NCBI GenBank assembly: GCA_023441805.1
Contig: JAEZNO010000029.1
Coordinates: 1 to 62,220, forward strand
Reading direction: 5' to 3'
Origin: Bacteroidota bacterium
Lineage (GTDB): Bacteria > Bacteroidota > Bacteroidia > Bacteroidales > Lentimicrobiaceae
Length of the DNA: 62,220 bases
Positions 43,415 through 53,200 of this stretch are shown here, in pieces. The notes beneath the pieces were generated by a model, which saw only the letters and a list, made by a program, of their open reading frames with translations, did no database searches and was not told the DNA's origin. The translations under genes and the position numbers were made by a program. Numbering within the stretch: the stretch's first letter is position 1; each line of letters starts with the position of its first letter.

Positions 43415-45049
43415 ATGAATACTAACTCCGAAAGCCTGCTCACGGCTACTAAGAAGTCGATCGACTTATCCGTCTATGGGATCACAAACGTTGAGCACAT
43501 CTATTACAATCCTTCGTACGAAGAACTTTTTGAACATGAAATGGACCCGACACTCGAGGGATTTGAAAGGGGTACCCTTACAAACCTGGGTGCCGTATCA
43601 GTCGATACCGGGATTTTTACAGGACGCTCACCAAAAGACAAATATATAGTCTATGATGATACCAGCAAGGATACAGTTTGGTGGTCAACTATTGGTAAAA
43701 ACGACAACCGTCCTCTTACACCGGAGCTCTGGTCACACCTTAAGTCTTTGGTTACAAAACAGTTATCAGGAAAGAAGCTCTATGTAGTAGATGCATTTGC
43801 CGGCGCTAATTCCGAAACTCGCCTCTCAGTCCGTTTCATTATGGAAGTTGCTTGGCAGGCTCATTTCGTAAGAAATATGTTTATCCGTCCAACAGAACAA
43901 GAGTTAGAAACTTTCAAGCCTGATTTTATTCTCTTAAACGGATCAAAGACTACCAATCCAAACTGGAAAGAGCAGGGTCTGAATTCAGAGAATTTCATTG
44001 CCTTCAATCTTACTGAGCGTATGCAAGTTATAGGTGGCTCATGGTATGGCGGTGAAATGAAAAAAGGTATTTTCTCAATGATGAATTATTACCTGCCACT
44101 TCAGGGAATTGCATCAATGCACTGTTCAGCAAACATGGGCAAGAATGGCGATGTAGCCATCTTCTTCGGCCTCTCAGGGACAGGTAAAACTACTCTTTCG
44201 GCTGATCCTAAACGTGCCCTGATTGGTGACGATGAACACGGCTGGGATAATGACGGTGTGTTTAATTTCGAAGGTGGTTGCTATGCTAAATGCATCAACC
44301 TCAGTAAAGAAAATGAGCCCGATATCTATAATGCCATTCGTCGTGATGCTTTGCTGGAAAACCTCGTTGTTCTCCCCGATGGCACTGTTGATTTCGCTGA
44401 TGCATCAAAGACTGAAAACACACGTGTCTCCTACCCTATATATCACATCGACAATATTGTGAAGCCTGTCTCGAAAGGTGGACATGCAACCAAGGTTATT
44501 TTCCTTACAGCAGATGCTTTTGGAGTATTGCCTCCGGTTTCTATCCTCAACGAAGATCAAACCAAATATCATTTCCTCTCAGGGTTCACTGCTAAACTTG
44601 CCGGCACAGAGCGTGGAGTTACGACACCACAGCCCACTTTCTCAGCTTGTTTTGGAAATGCATTCCTCACACTCCACCCGACTCAGTATGCCGTTGAGCT
44701 CGTGAAGAGAATGGAGCATTCAGGCGCTAAAGCTTATTTGGTAAATACAGGATGGAATGGCACCGGAAAACGTATCTCAATTAAGGATACCCGTGCAATT
44801 ATTGACGCTATCCTCGACGGCTCAATTGATACAGTTGAAACAAAGCAAATTCCTTATTTCAACCTGCAAGTACCGGTAGCCCTCAATGGAGTAAACACCG
44901 AAATTCTTGATCCACGCAACACCTACGATCCAAAAGAAATGTGGGATACCAAGGCAAAGGATCTGGCTAAGAAGTTCATCGACAACTTTGAGAAATACAC
45001 TGACACTGAGGAAGGCAAACGCTTAGTAGCTGCCGGTCCACAGTTATAA
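43415..45049 (+). CDS. pckA: ATP-dependent phosphoenolpyruvate carboxykinase
   Basis: The 544-residue enzyme interconverts oxaloacetate and PEP with ATP/ADP. The kinase-1a P-loop GLSGTGKTTLS begins at residue 252 (K258), the metal motif ALIGDDEHGWDNDGVF follows, and the substrate motif FTGRSPKDKY (about 67-76) is intact. The ATP type is shown by the SGTGKTT loop and length. It is cytosolic, in the fermentative CO2-fixing branch to succinate or in gluconeogenesis. It follows ppdK by 414 bases but each gene has its own promoter and terminator. Confidence 0.97.
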   Translation: MNTNSESLLTATKKSIDLSVYGITNVEHIYYNPSYEELFEHEMDPTLEGFERGTLTNLGAVSVDTGIFTGRSPKDKYIVYDDTSKDTVWWSTIGKNDNRPLTPELWSHLKSLVTKQLSGKKLYVVDAFAGANSETRLSVRFIMEVAWQAHFVRNMFIRPTEQELETFKPDFILLNGSKTTNPNWKEQGLNSENFIAFNLTERMQVIGGSWYGGEMKKGIFSMMNYYLPLQGIASMHCSANMGKNGDVAIFFGLSGTGKTTLSADPKRALIGDDEHGWDNDGVFNFEGGCYAKCINLSKENEPDIYNAIRRDALLENLVVLPDGTVDFADASKTENTRVSYPIYHIDNIVKPVSKGGHATKVIFLTADAFGVLPPVSILNEDQTKYHFLSGFTAKLAGTERGVTTPQPTFSACFGNAFLTLHPTQYAVELVKRMEHSGAKAYLVNTGWNGTGKRISIKDTRAIIDAILDGSIDTVETKQIPYFNLQVPVALNGVNTEILDPRNTYDPKEMWDTKAKDLAKKFIDNFEKYTDTEEGKRLVAAGPQL

Positions 45050-45087
45050 TTGTCTGAGGTTATTGTTTGACTTAACCGACATTACCG

Positions 45088-45122
45088 GAGGCTGATTCTA
45101 ATGAATTCAGCCTCTTTTTTTT
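45088..45122 (+). terminator. Terminator of pckA
   Basis: GAGGCTGATTC stem (one bulge) with GAATTCAGCCTC and a loop TAAT, followed by nine Ts. Confidence 0.9.
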
Positions 45123-45261
45123 ATCCGATGACAGAATCCACAACTCACTAATATCGTATTGTATTGACATCTTGGGCAGCCTTCACAACAACAATGATCA
45201 AACCTTAGCTTCCGAAAAACCGGCATTATTTAAAGCTATTTACCAATCACTCCATAATAAT

Positions 45262-45269
45262 TAGCTTTG
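45262..45269 (+). promoter_or_regulatory. -7 box of the Cys-cluster protein gene
   Basis: TAGCTTTG, 33 bases before the ATG at 45303. Confidence 0.65.
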
Positions 45270-45302
45270 CACAAAATTTTCCTTGAATACAATTAACGAT
45301 AT

Positions 45303-45548
45303 ATGGAGTGCCGTAAAGATTGCGCCATATGCTGTATTTATCCTTCAATCAGCACACCTTTGCCGGCAATGCCTGAGGGGAAGCCTGAGATGACAGCGTG
45401 CAAGCATCTCACTGATGACCTGAAGTGTGAATTATTTAACAAGCCCGAACGCCCTGCCGTATGTATTGGTTTCAAGCCGGAACCTTGGATTTGCGGGGAT
45501 TGCAGAGAAGATGCAATTAGAAATTTCAAGTGGTTACTAGAGAAATAG
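45303..45548 (+). CDS. YkgJ-like cysteine-cluster protein
   Basis: The 81-residue protein has eight cysteines patterned MECRKDCAICC..ACKH..CELF..CIGF..CGDC, the YkgJ/CxxCxxCC type thought to chelate zinc or an iron-sulfur cluster. The YPSISTPLPAMPEGKP segment after the first cluster is also typical. It is soluble and short but complete. Function of the family is not known; it stands alone with its own promoter between pckA and the cold-shock gene. Confidence 0.85.
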   Translation: MECRKDCAICCIYPSISTPLPAMPEGKPEMTACKHLTDDLKCELFNKPERPAVCIGFKPEPWICGDCREDAIRNFKWLLEK

Positions 45549-45612
45549 CTTTGTATCTAAAAATACTTTCTACTTTAGTTATCAAGATATTTGCTTTTTA
45601 AATATTTTTCCT

Positions 45613-45620
45613 TATATTTG
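45613..45620 (+). promoter_or_regulatory. -7 box of the cold-shock gene
   Basis: TATATTTG, 29 bases before the ATG at 45650. Its leader is short, unlike the long thermosensing leader of E. coli cspA. Confidence 0.75.
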
Positions 45621-45649
45621 TGCTGCTAAACAATTAATACAATAATTTT

Positions 45650-45841
45650 ATGCCTTCCGGTAAAGTTAAATTTTTCAATGAGCGTAAAGGCTTTGGTTTT
45701 ATTGTTGACGATGAAACCCAACACGATGTCTTTGTGCATGCAACAGGACTAACTGAAAAAGTAAGTGAAAATGATCTCGTAACTTATGAAGTCACCGAGG
45801 ACAAACGTGGCAAGAAAGCCATAGATGTCAAGAAAAAATAA
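45650..45841 (+). CDS. Cold-shock domain protein (CspA family)
   Basis: The 63-residue protein is a single cold-shock OB fold that binds single-stranded RNA and DNA. RNP1 is KGFGFIV (residues 13-19) and RNP2 is DVFVHAT (25-31). Length is at the short end of the family and the tail is Lys-rich (RGKKAIDVKKK). It has its own promoter and terminator, as expected for an abundant RNA chaperone. Confidence 0.95.
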   Translation: MPSGKVKFFNERKGFGFIVDDETQHDVFVHATGLTEKVSENDLVTYEVTEDKRGKKAIDVKKK

Positions 45842-45869
45842 TCTGAAATTTACTTAGTCTGAAATTCCT

Positions 45870-45910
45870 AAGAGGCTGCATCACTTTGTGAGATCAGCCT
45901 CTTATTTTTT
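45870..45910 (+). terminator. Terminator of the cold-shock gene
   Basis: AAGAGGCTG/CAGCCTCTT stem with inner ATC/GAT pairing, followed by T-rich sequence. Confidence 0.85.
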
Positions 45911-45916
45911 GCATTT

Positions 45917-46021
45917 CACCCCAAACCCCTCTCCAATGCCTCGACAAAAAAGCTCAACAATCGTCGAGGGGCTATTTCGAACGAGATGAAGTCGGAGTGT
46001 TGTCTTTCGTCTTTCGCCTTC
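45917..46021 (+). repeat. Dispersed repeat copy B and inverted fragment
   Basis: 45929-46021 repeats the words ctctccaatgcctcgaca, aaaaagctcaacaatcg and gtgttgtctttcg seen at 35597-35655. 45917-45934 (caccccaaacccctctcc) is the reverse complement of the ggtgaggtg-type repeat ends at 43128 and 61109. Confidence 0.55.
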
Positions 46022-46038
46022 CTTACCTGTTTATCTCG

Positions 46039-46046
46039 TACCTTTG
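46039..46046 (+). promoter_or_regulatory. -7 box at the ABC-F gene, nearly leaderless
   Basis: TACCTTTG ends 4 bases before the ATG at 46051, so the transcript would start at the start codon or within it. Confidence 0.6.
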
Positions 46047-46050
46047 CATT

Positions 46051-47937
46051 ATGAATTACCTTTTAATAGAGAATCTCAGTAAATCATACGGCGAAAAGGA
46101 GCTGTTCAGCAACATCACTTTTGGAATTGACGAAGGAAGTAAAGTTGCATTAATTGCCCGAAACGGTGCAGGCAAAAGCTCACTATTGAACATCATTGCC
46201 GGAAAGGATCTTCCTGACACAGGTGCAGTTACATTCCGAAAAGGCATCAGATGGGCTTACCTGCCTCAAAATCCCGACCTGAATAATGATGCCACAGTGT
46301 TCGACATCCTCTTTCACTCCGACAATGAATTCATGTACGCTATCAGAAATTATGAGCTAAGTCTGAAGCTGTTACAGCATGATGATTCTCCCGAAGCACA
46401 TAAGTTTCTTGAGAGTGCATCTCTTGAGATGGAACGTGTTGGCGGTTGGGATTATGAAAACAGGATAAAGGAAATTCTCTTCAGATTTAAGATTACCGAT
46501 CTTGATCAGCCTGTTCGTGAACTGTCGGGCGGGCAACGGAAGAAGATTTCTCTCGCGAAGGCTCTCATCGAAGAGTCGGATTTACTCATTCTAGATGAAC
46601 CTACCAATCACCTCGACATAGAGATGATTGAGTGGCTGGAGGACTACCTCTCACGACAGAGCTTGAGTTTGCTGGTGGTGACACACGACAGGTATTTCCT
46701 TGATAACGTGTGTGATGAGATACTCGAACTGGATAATAATCAACTCTACCGCTATAAAGGGAACTACGCCTATTTCATAGAAAAAAAGGCCGAGCGCGAG
46801 GCTATTGAAGCAACTGAAATCGAGAAAGCCCAGGGACTCTTCCGTAAAGAGCTTGAATGGATGCGAAGGATGCCTCAGGCAAGAACCACTAAGTCGAAGG
46901 CACGCATCGACAACTTCTACGAAATACAGGATAAAGCCAATAAGCGAATAGAAAAGAATACCGGTCCGTTAGAGGTCAAGATGAATCGCATTGGAGGTAA
47001 AGTGCTTGAAATGAACAATGTATTCAAGGCTTTCGGTGATATCAACCTCATCGAGGACTTCTCATACATATTCAAGAAAGGTGAACGTGCAGGCATTATT
47101 GGTCGTAATGGCTCCGGTAAATCAACCTTCCTTAATCTAATTACCGGTCGACTAAATGCTGACAAAGGGAAGATTTCGGCCGGACAGACTATAGTTTTCG
47201 GCTACTATTCGCAGGAAGGATTTCAGCCTCAAGAGGATAAGAGAGTGATTGACATAGCTAAAGACATTGCCGAGCAGATTCCGCTGGGGAAAGGATACCT
47301 CTCTGCATCAGCCTTTCTTTCGCATTTCAATTTTCCGCACACCTTGCAATACAACTACTTCTCGAGCCTGAGTGGCGGTGAAAAGAGGCGCCTGTTCTTG
47401 CTTATGCAGCTGCTTAAGAACCCAAACTTCCTGATACTTGATGAACCTACCAATGATCTGGATATCTATACATTGAACCTGTTAGAAGATTTCCTGCTGA
47501 AGTTTGAGGGCTGCCTGTTGATAGTATCGCACGACAGGTATTTCATGGATAAACTGGTTGACCATGTGTTTGTTTTTGAGGGGAATGGCAAGGTGAAGGA
47601 TTACTATGGGAACTATACGGTCTATTACAGGCAGAAATTGGCAGAAGAGGCTAAAGCACTGAATAAAGCACATGAATCGAAGCCGAAGAAGGCAAAAGAG
47701 GCTAAGCCTGAAGATAAGGTCCGCAAGCCAAGTTATAAGGAACGAAAAGAATACGAGGAACTTGAGCAGTCTATCCAGATACTGGAAGAGCAGAAGCATC
47801 AAATAATGGAGAGAATGAACAGCGGAATCTGCTCACCCGACGAACTCACCAAACTGGCATCAGAATATTCATTGATTGAATCACAACTGGAGACAAAGAT
47901 TAACCGCTGGATTGAATTAAGTGAGCTCTTCAGTTAA
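46051..47937 (+). CDS. ABC-F family ATPase, Uup-like
   Basis: Start at the ATG at 46051 (MNYLLIENLSKSYG); the longer reading from 45997 begins within repeat sequence upstream of the promoter box. The 628-residue soluble protein has two ATPase domains: Walker A RNGAGKSS (about 37-44) and GRNGSGKST, signatures LSGGQRKK and LSGGEKRR, and LDEPTNHLDI / LDEPTNDLDI Walker B motifs. A linker with MRRMPQARTTKSKARIDNF lies between them, and a C-terminal coiled coil (about 555-628) is typical of Uup. ABC-F proteins act on ribosomes or DNA structures and are not transporters. Confidence 0.93.
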   Translation: MNYLLIENLSKSYGEKELFSNITFGIDEGSKVALIARNGAGKSSLLNIIAGKDLPDTGAVTFRKGIRWAYLPQNPDLNNDATVFDILFHSDNEFMYAIRNYELSLKLLQHDDSPEAHKFLESASLEMERVGGWDYENRIKEILFRFKITDLDQPVRELSGGQRKKISLAKALIEESDLLILDEPTNHLDIEMIEWLEDYLSRQSLSLLVVTHDRYFLDNVCDEILELDNNQLYRYKGNYAYFIEKKAEREAIEATEIEKAQGLFRKELEWMRRMPQARTTKSKARIDNFYEIQDKANKRIEKNTGPLEVKMNRIGGKVLEMNNVFKAFGDINLIEDFSYIFKKGERAGIIGRNGSGKSTFLNLITGRLNADKGKISAGQTIVFGYYSQEGFQPQEDKRVIDIAKDIAEQIPLGKGYLSASAFLSHFNFPHTLQYNYFSSLSGGEKRRLFLLMQLLKNPNFLILDEPTNDLDIYTLNLLEDFLLKFEGCLLIVSHDRYFMDKLVDHVFVFEGNGKVKDYYGNYTVYYRQKLAEEAKALNKAHESKPKKAKEAKPEDKVRKPSYKERKEYEELEQSIQILEEQKHQIMERMNSGICSPDELTKLASEYSLIESQLETKINRWIELSELFS

Positions 47938-47969
47938 ACAATTAGCACCATACTGGTTACTGATTATGC

Positions 47970-47996
47970 AAAAAAGGCTATTGATGACAATAGCCT
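47970..47996 (-). terminator. Terminator of dnaN
   Basis: AGGCTATTG/CAATAGCCT perfect 9-base stem with a 4-base loop; on minus it is followed by six Ts (47970-47975). It lies between the convergent ABC-F and dnaN genes. Confidence 0.85.
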
Positions 47997-48060
47997 AAAA
48001 TGCAATTATAAGATGATTACCTGATATAAAGTTTAATATATCCTGTTTCTCAATTCCTGA

Positions 48061-49182
48061 TTATGAATTCAGCATAACCGGCATTACCAGCATCAGGATA
48101 TCCTCTTCTTTATTTTCACTATCTACAGGACGAAGAATGCCGGCTCTGTTCGGGGCAGAGAGTTCGAGGACGATATTTTCGGTGCTCAGGTTTGTCAGCA
48201 TTTCGATGAGGAACCGAGAGTTGAAGCCAATTTCCATATCCTCACCTGAGTATGTACAACTTAGTCTCTGACGTGATTCGTGAGCAAAATCAACATCCTC
48301 AGCATCAACAAAGAGTTCCTGTCCACGAATGGCAAGCCTGATCTGGTTGGTTGATTTATTAGCAAAGAATGAACCTCTCTTGAGCGTGGTTATGAATGAT
48401 AACCTGTCGACAATCAGGTTGTTAGGATTATCGGTTGGAATAACAGCCTCATAATTAGGATAACGGCCTTCAATCAGACGGCAGACGAGGTCAATGTTAT
48501 TGAAGTTAAACCTGGCATTCTTGAGATTGTAAGATATCGAAACCTGAGTTTGATCAGCAGGTAGAATATTCTTCAGTTGGTTTAATGGTTTTTTGGGAAG
48601 AATGAACGATACATTATTATCGGCACTGGCATCAGTACGTTTATATCTCACGAGTTTATGAGCATCAGTAGCTACGAAGATGATTGAATCAGTAGAGAGA
48701 TCGCAGTATACGCCTGACATTGCAGGACGCAGATCATCAGATCCGGTGGCAAAGATTGTTTTATTAATTGCTGAAAGGAGAACTTCGGCAGGCAGGTTAA
48801 AGCCTGATGTTTCGCCGAGCTCCGGAGCACGTGGGAACTCTTCAGCATTGTGGCCTGTGATATGGAACTTAGCGCCATCGGCTGCTATTTCAATAACATG
48901 ATTCTCACTGACAGTGAATGTAAGTGGCGTATCGCCATATGTTTTAAGTAGTTCAATCAGTATCTTAGCCGGGATTGCGATAATCCCATCGTCTTCAGCC
49001 ATTGACACATCCATACTGACCGTCATGGTTGTTTCGAGATCAGAGGCAGTTATTCTAAGAGAATTACCTGAAAGCTCTACCAGGAAATCATCCAATATTG
49101 GAAGTGTATTACTTGAATTGAGGACACCACTAACAGCCTGAAGACTGCGAAGAAGATTCTGACTTGATACTATAAATCTCAT
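48061..49182 (-). CDS. dnaN: DNA polymerase III beta sliding clamp
   Basis: Start at the ATG at 49182 (MRFIVSSQNLLRSLQAV); the reading from 49188 would need a TTG. The 373-residue protein has the three clamp domains, with NTLPILDDFLVELSG, GEDMEIGFNSRFLIEML and the C-terminal MLVMPVML motif. It tethers polymerase to DNA. dnaA and oriC signals are not in the window, in line with Bacteroidota where dnaN is often separate from dnaA. A 20-base palindrome lies 29 bases upstream. Confidence 0.96.
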   Translation of the reverse strand: MRFIVSSQNLLRSLQAVSGVLNSSNTLPILDDFLVELSGNSLRITASDLETTMTVSMDVSMAEDDGIIAIPAKILIELLKTYGDTPLTFTVSENHVIEIAADGAKFHITGHNAEEFPRAPELGETSGFNLPAEVLLSAINKTIFATGSDDLRPAMSGVYCDLSTDSIIFVATDAHKLVRYKRTDASADNNVSFILPKKPLNQLKNILPADQTQVSISYNLKNARFNFNNIDLVCRLIEGRYPNYEAVIPTDNPNNLIVDRLSFITTLKRGSFFANKSTNQIRLAIRGQELFVDAEDVDFAHESRQRLSCTYSGEDMEIGFNSRFLIEMLTNLSTENIVLELSAPNRAGILRPVDSENKEEDILMLVMPVMLNS

Positions 49183-49551
49183 AATCAACGACTTTTATAC
49201 AGAGGTAGTTATTTTACTAATATTGGTAAAAATAAGAAAATAATTATCAATCAGCGAAGTGACCCGCAGGCTAATCAGTAAAATTTATTAACAAGATGTG
49301 CCTATTTATCAACTAATTTCCTTCAACTTACATAAATCAGCAAGGCAAGCTTTGCTAATCTGTATCCTTTTGTGATTTTTCAGGATTCCCTATCCGGTAT
49401 TCTATCTTACCCATCAAGTCAAGTAAATGGAGCATTCATGTCTCCCTAAATTTAATATTACATGCCGCGCCTTAACAATCTCATTATTTGTAACTGTGGT
49501 TCCTGATTCTAAACTCGGATTTTGAATACCTTGAAATCGTAACCAGGAAGA
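49183..49551. promoter_or_regulatory. Upstream region of dnaN with an imperfect palindrome
   Basis: The stretch has no gene. At 49212-49231 the sequence TTTTACTAATATTGGTAAAA matches its own reverse complement at 18 of 20 positions and may be an operator; the promoter itself is unclear (best candidate TACCTCTG on minus). The rest, 49260-49551, shows nothing I can name. Confidence 0.4.
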
Positions 49552-50202
49552 TCACGGTAATTTCTTGTTTATCCTGTTTTTCCCAAAATCAAACTTCTTT
49601 TCGGTACCATTAAGCAGACGCTTAATATTTTCACGATGCGTAAAAGGGATAAACAGAGCAACACCAATGGAGAGGATTACCAGTGGAAGGCGTGGCTCCC
49701 TGAAGATAAAAATCACAATTATCGGAAAAACGAGCGAGCACACTACCGAGGAGAACGAGACAATCTGTGTAAATATCATGCTTATCACAAAACACGCAAG
49801 TATTACCAGAAACGGCAACGGATAAAGTGCAATCAGCACTCCCACAATTGATGCCACTCCCTTTCCACCTTTAAATGAAGCGAAGACCGGATAAACATGT
49901 CCCAGAACTGCAGCAGAGCCGAGCGTTATCTTATAAATCACCTCCTGATTGGGTGTAAATTCCGGATTATTGAATACAAGAGCCAGATTAACAGCAATAA
50001 ACGATTTAAGCACATCAAACAACAGAACCGGTATTCCTGCCTTTAAGCCTAAGGTTCTGATGACATTGGTTGCACCTGCATTTCCGCTTCCAACAGTACG
50101 TACATCTATATTATAAAGGGCTTTGCCTATTATCACTGCCATTGGCACAGAACCAAGCAGGTAGGCTATTATAATTGCTGCAATTATTTGAACGGTAATC
50201 AT
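49552..50202 (-). CDS. plsY: Glycerol-3-phosphate acyltransferase PlsY
   Basis: The 216-residue membrane enzyme acylates glycerol-3-phosphate using acyl-phosphate, the first step of phospholipid synthesis. It has about five helices and the three PlsY motifs: GSVPMAVIIGK (17-27), GSGNAGATNVIR (38-49) and FKGGKGVAS (about 108-116). Length is typical. Its ATG overlaps the stop of the 1503-codon gene by one base (TAATG), so it is translationally coupled to it. Confidence 0.95.
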   Translation of the reverse strand: MITVQIIAAIIIAYLLGSVPMAVIIGKALYNIDVRTVGSGNAGATNVIRTLGLKAGIPVLLFDVLKSFIAVNLALVFNNPEFTPNQEVIYKITLGSAAVLGHVYPVFASFKGGKGVASIVGVLIALYPLPFLVILACFVISMIFTQIVSFSSVVCSLVFPIIVIFIFREPRLPLVILSIGVALFIPFTHRENIKRLLNGTEKKFDFGKNRINKKLP

Positions 50203-53200
50203 TACAATTTCTCTTCAGTATCGGGTACTCTCTGCTGCATTTTACGCATAAAGGCCATCCTGGCTTCAGGGGTTGAGATTATGTACTGGTAATCCATCTC
50301 ACCTGATTTCCCCGGCAATGTTCGTTTACTTTCTTTGAGTGATGCGAGAATAGAATTAAATTCATTATTCGAGGAGATAGCCTGCATAATACCATTACTG
50401 TAAGAGAAATAGTACCAAACCAGAGGATTCAGCTCAAGATAGATGTTCAGCACATCGCCTGTTCTGCGCTTCCCGATCTCGATATAACCGTCAATAGTTC
50501 GGTTAACTATCTTCCCCTGAATAGCTGCAATTCCAATCTTTCCTTCGCTGATAAATGATTTGAGCTTCCGATCCCACACCATTTTCATGTTATTGAATAT
50601 AATGGGTTTATTGAATGCATCAGGCATCCTTTTAACCTGTCCGGTCAGATTTAACTCTTCAAGGAAAGCACCTGCCTCAGATTCTCCAATCAGATGAGTA
50701 AGAAATGATCTGAATGTTGGCGAATTTACATCAAGACTTCCCAACTCACTAATCTGCATGTCCTCACTCAGTCGGTCAAGTGCCTGCTGTGCAAAGAAGA
50801 AATCCAGCACCATCGAGAGTATCAATCTGCTTGAATCAACCATGGTATACTGGGTTACCTCACCAAATGTCTTTAGTTTCACGCTTCCCATTGAAGCACC
50901 CATATCAATTGAGCCTTCAGCATTCAGGATGCACTGGTCGCTTGAGAAAGTGATCAGGTTTCCGGTAAGACTCTTATTGTCGAGCCTTGCATTGCTACCT
51001 GCCATGTATGATTCAGTCTTATGGTCATATCTGATGAATCCTTCAGTTGAAACGATCAGTGTATCACCGAAAGCTTTAGGCTTCTCGAAGAGTGACGGGT
51101 ATATGCTTGAGAAGAAATCAGAGTATACAACTCCGAAGAGTATCGGGTCGTTGATACTGTCGCGTTCGTTAGCCTGAATAGGAATTCTGATGTCATTAGC
51201 TGCAAGCTCCGATGAGAATCTGATCCAGGGCCTGCCTTCGGCCAAACATTGGTTATTTAATTGGAAGACTCCGTCGAAGTAAAGATTCTTATTAGCGGCC
51301 ATCAGCTTGATATTACCAATGAAATTAAAGTGATCGTTCAATGGCAGGATTCTATCGGGAGAGACCTTTGTATAACCATAAGTTCTGTAGGCTGAATCAA
51401 CAGTTATAGGGTTGAAGTGCAATTGCTGAATATTACCGACATCATCAACATAATCGAGATTTCCTGATGCAGTATAGTGTTTACGTGAATTTACCTTTAC
51501 GTCAGCATCATAAATGCGGTGATTCTTTTGGAGACGGTCGGCAATGATATTGGCACCTTTCAACGACTCCATGTCACCATCCGATAAGATTGTAACCTTA
51601 CCATCCCCCGGGAAGATTGCAACATCAGCCACACGAATAATCTTAACTTCACGTGCATTGATGATATTATCCTTCATGTCGTAGGTGGCTTCCATTGCGA
51701 AGAACTTCAGCGAGTCACGTTTAGGATCAGTGGAAATAAACTCCGAGCCTGTGAAGTCGAAATCTACAAGTTGCTTCAAATCAGTAGTGTCGGCCAGTTC
51801 AGCTCTCCTGACAAGCGAATTGGTGAGCTTCAGTTGACTCTCTTCCATGCTCCATTCCAGCTTGTCCATGTAGCAAACATACTTGCTATGCGGAAGCTCA
51901 ATTCGCTGGCTTTCACCCTGCACACCGAATTCTCCTGAACGATTCAGAAAATCAACGTATCCTGAGTTCATCCTCGCTGATAGTGAAAGTGTTGGTCGTT
52001 CAGGATAATAAAGAAGGAAATCGGTTGTATCAGTGTTAAACGAATGATCCTTGAAACTGAAGTTATTAGAGAGAATATCAGCATTGTCAAGTCTACTCTT
52101 TCCACTACCAAATAAACCTCTTGAAGTCAATGCAAGATTACCACTGTGGTATGACTTTTCCTTGAACATTACGAACTCCTTGCCGGGCAGAGTTTGCAGA
52201 CTCATACTGTCTTTTTCAGGTACCCAGAATTGATGCACACCATCACCTGTAACTTCAGGGAATGATGGTGAACCCGGCTTCTCTTTTATAGCAAAGCTTG
52301 TCAGATCAGCAACTAGAGAATCAGGGTAGAATATAAAATCAGGAGATTCACTCACTGAGGACATAAAAGTCAGCTTACCGTTCCCATGGAATCCCTGGTT
52401 GTTAAGAGTAACCTCATTATAGAAGGTACCCTGGTTATCATAAACCGAAATCCCCCTCGAGGGCAGTGTCTGATGGAATCCCAGAGAGTAGTCGTCCATT
52501 ACCCTCAAAGGTTCAGTAATCACAGGCATTATCTGACCCGAATATAGCGAGCCGTCAAAGCTCAAGCCTTCGGTCGTGAAGCTGTTCAGACTATCAATAG
52601 TGAACGGGAATACAGTATAATAGAAGTCTTCGCGCTTATAAGCACCACCCTTAATTGAATGGTAATCATAATATACATAGGAGTCGTTCTGACTGTTGAA
52701 TAACGGGAAGACAGGGAAATCCTTGATGCCTGACTTATTGCCCGGGTCATCAATCAGAAGTTCACCACTGAGATCGGCTATTACGTTTCGTACCGGAATT
52801 CTTACCTTTTTCTGAGTCTCCTTATTCAGCGTGTCAATCTGGAAGCCCATGGAGTCGATGGTTGGCATTTCCAGCTTAAATTTATCGTACTCAAACGAGC
52901 TTTTATTGGCATAGAAAGTGAAATATCCTGCATTTACCATCCCTGTGAATACAAAATCACGGTTCTTGCCAATAATTATCTCTTTATTTCTTGGGAGAAT
53001 ATTTACAGCTTTCCTTATGCTAAGCGAGACGCTGTCAACTCCCCTGACAGTAAGGTTGAAACTCTTGAGGTCAAGTATTGCATTAGGCCCATTTTCAACA
53101 TTCGACCTGATTTGAATCACATCATAGTCTTTCTTCTTACTTTTTGCATTTATATAATCGAATAAGCGTTGCTTGACTTCAATCCTGTCGCTGTTTATGT

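Noticed and set aside
49183..49551. Possible oriC near dnaN
   Set aside because: No cluster of DnaA boxes, no dnaA, and only one palindrome is seen.
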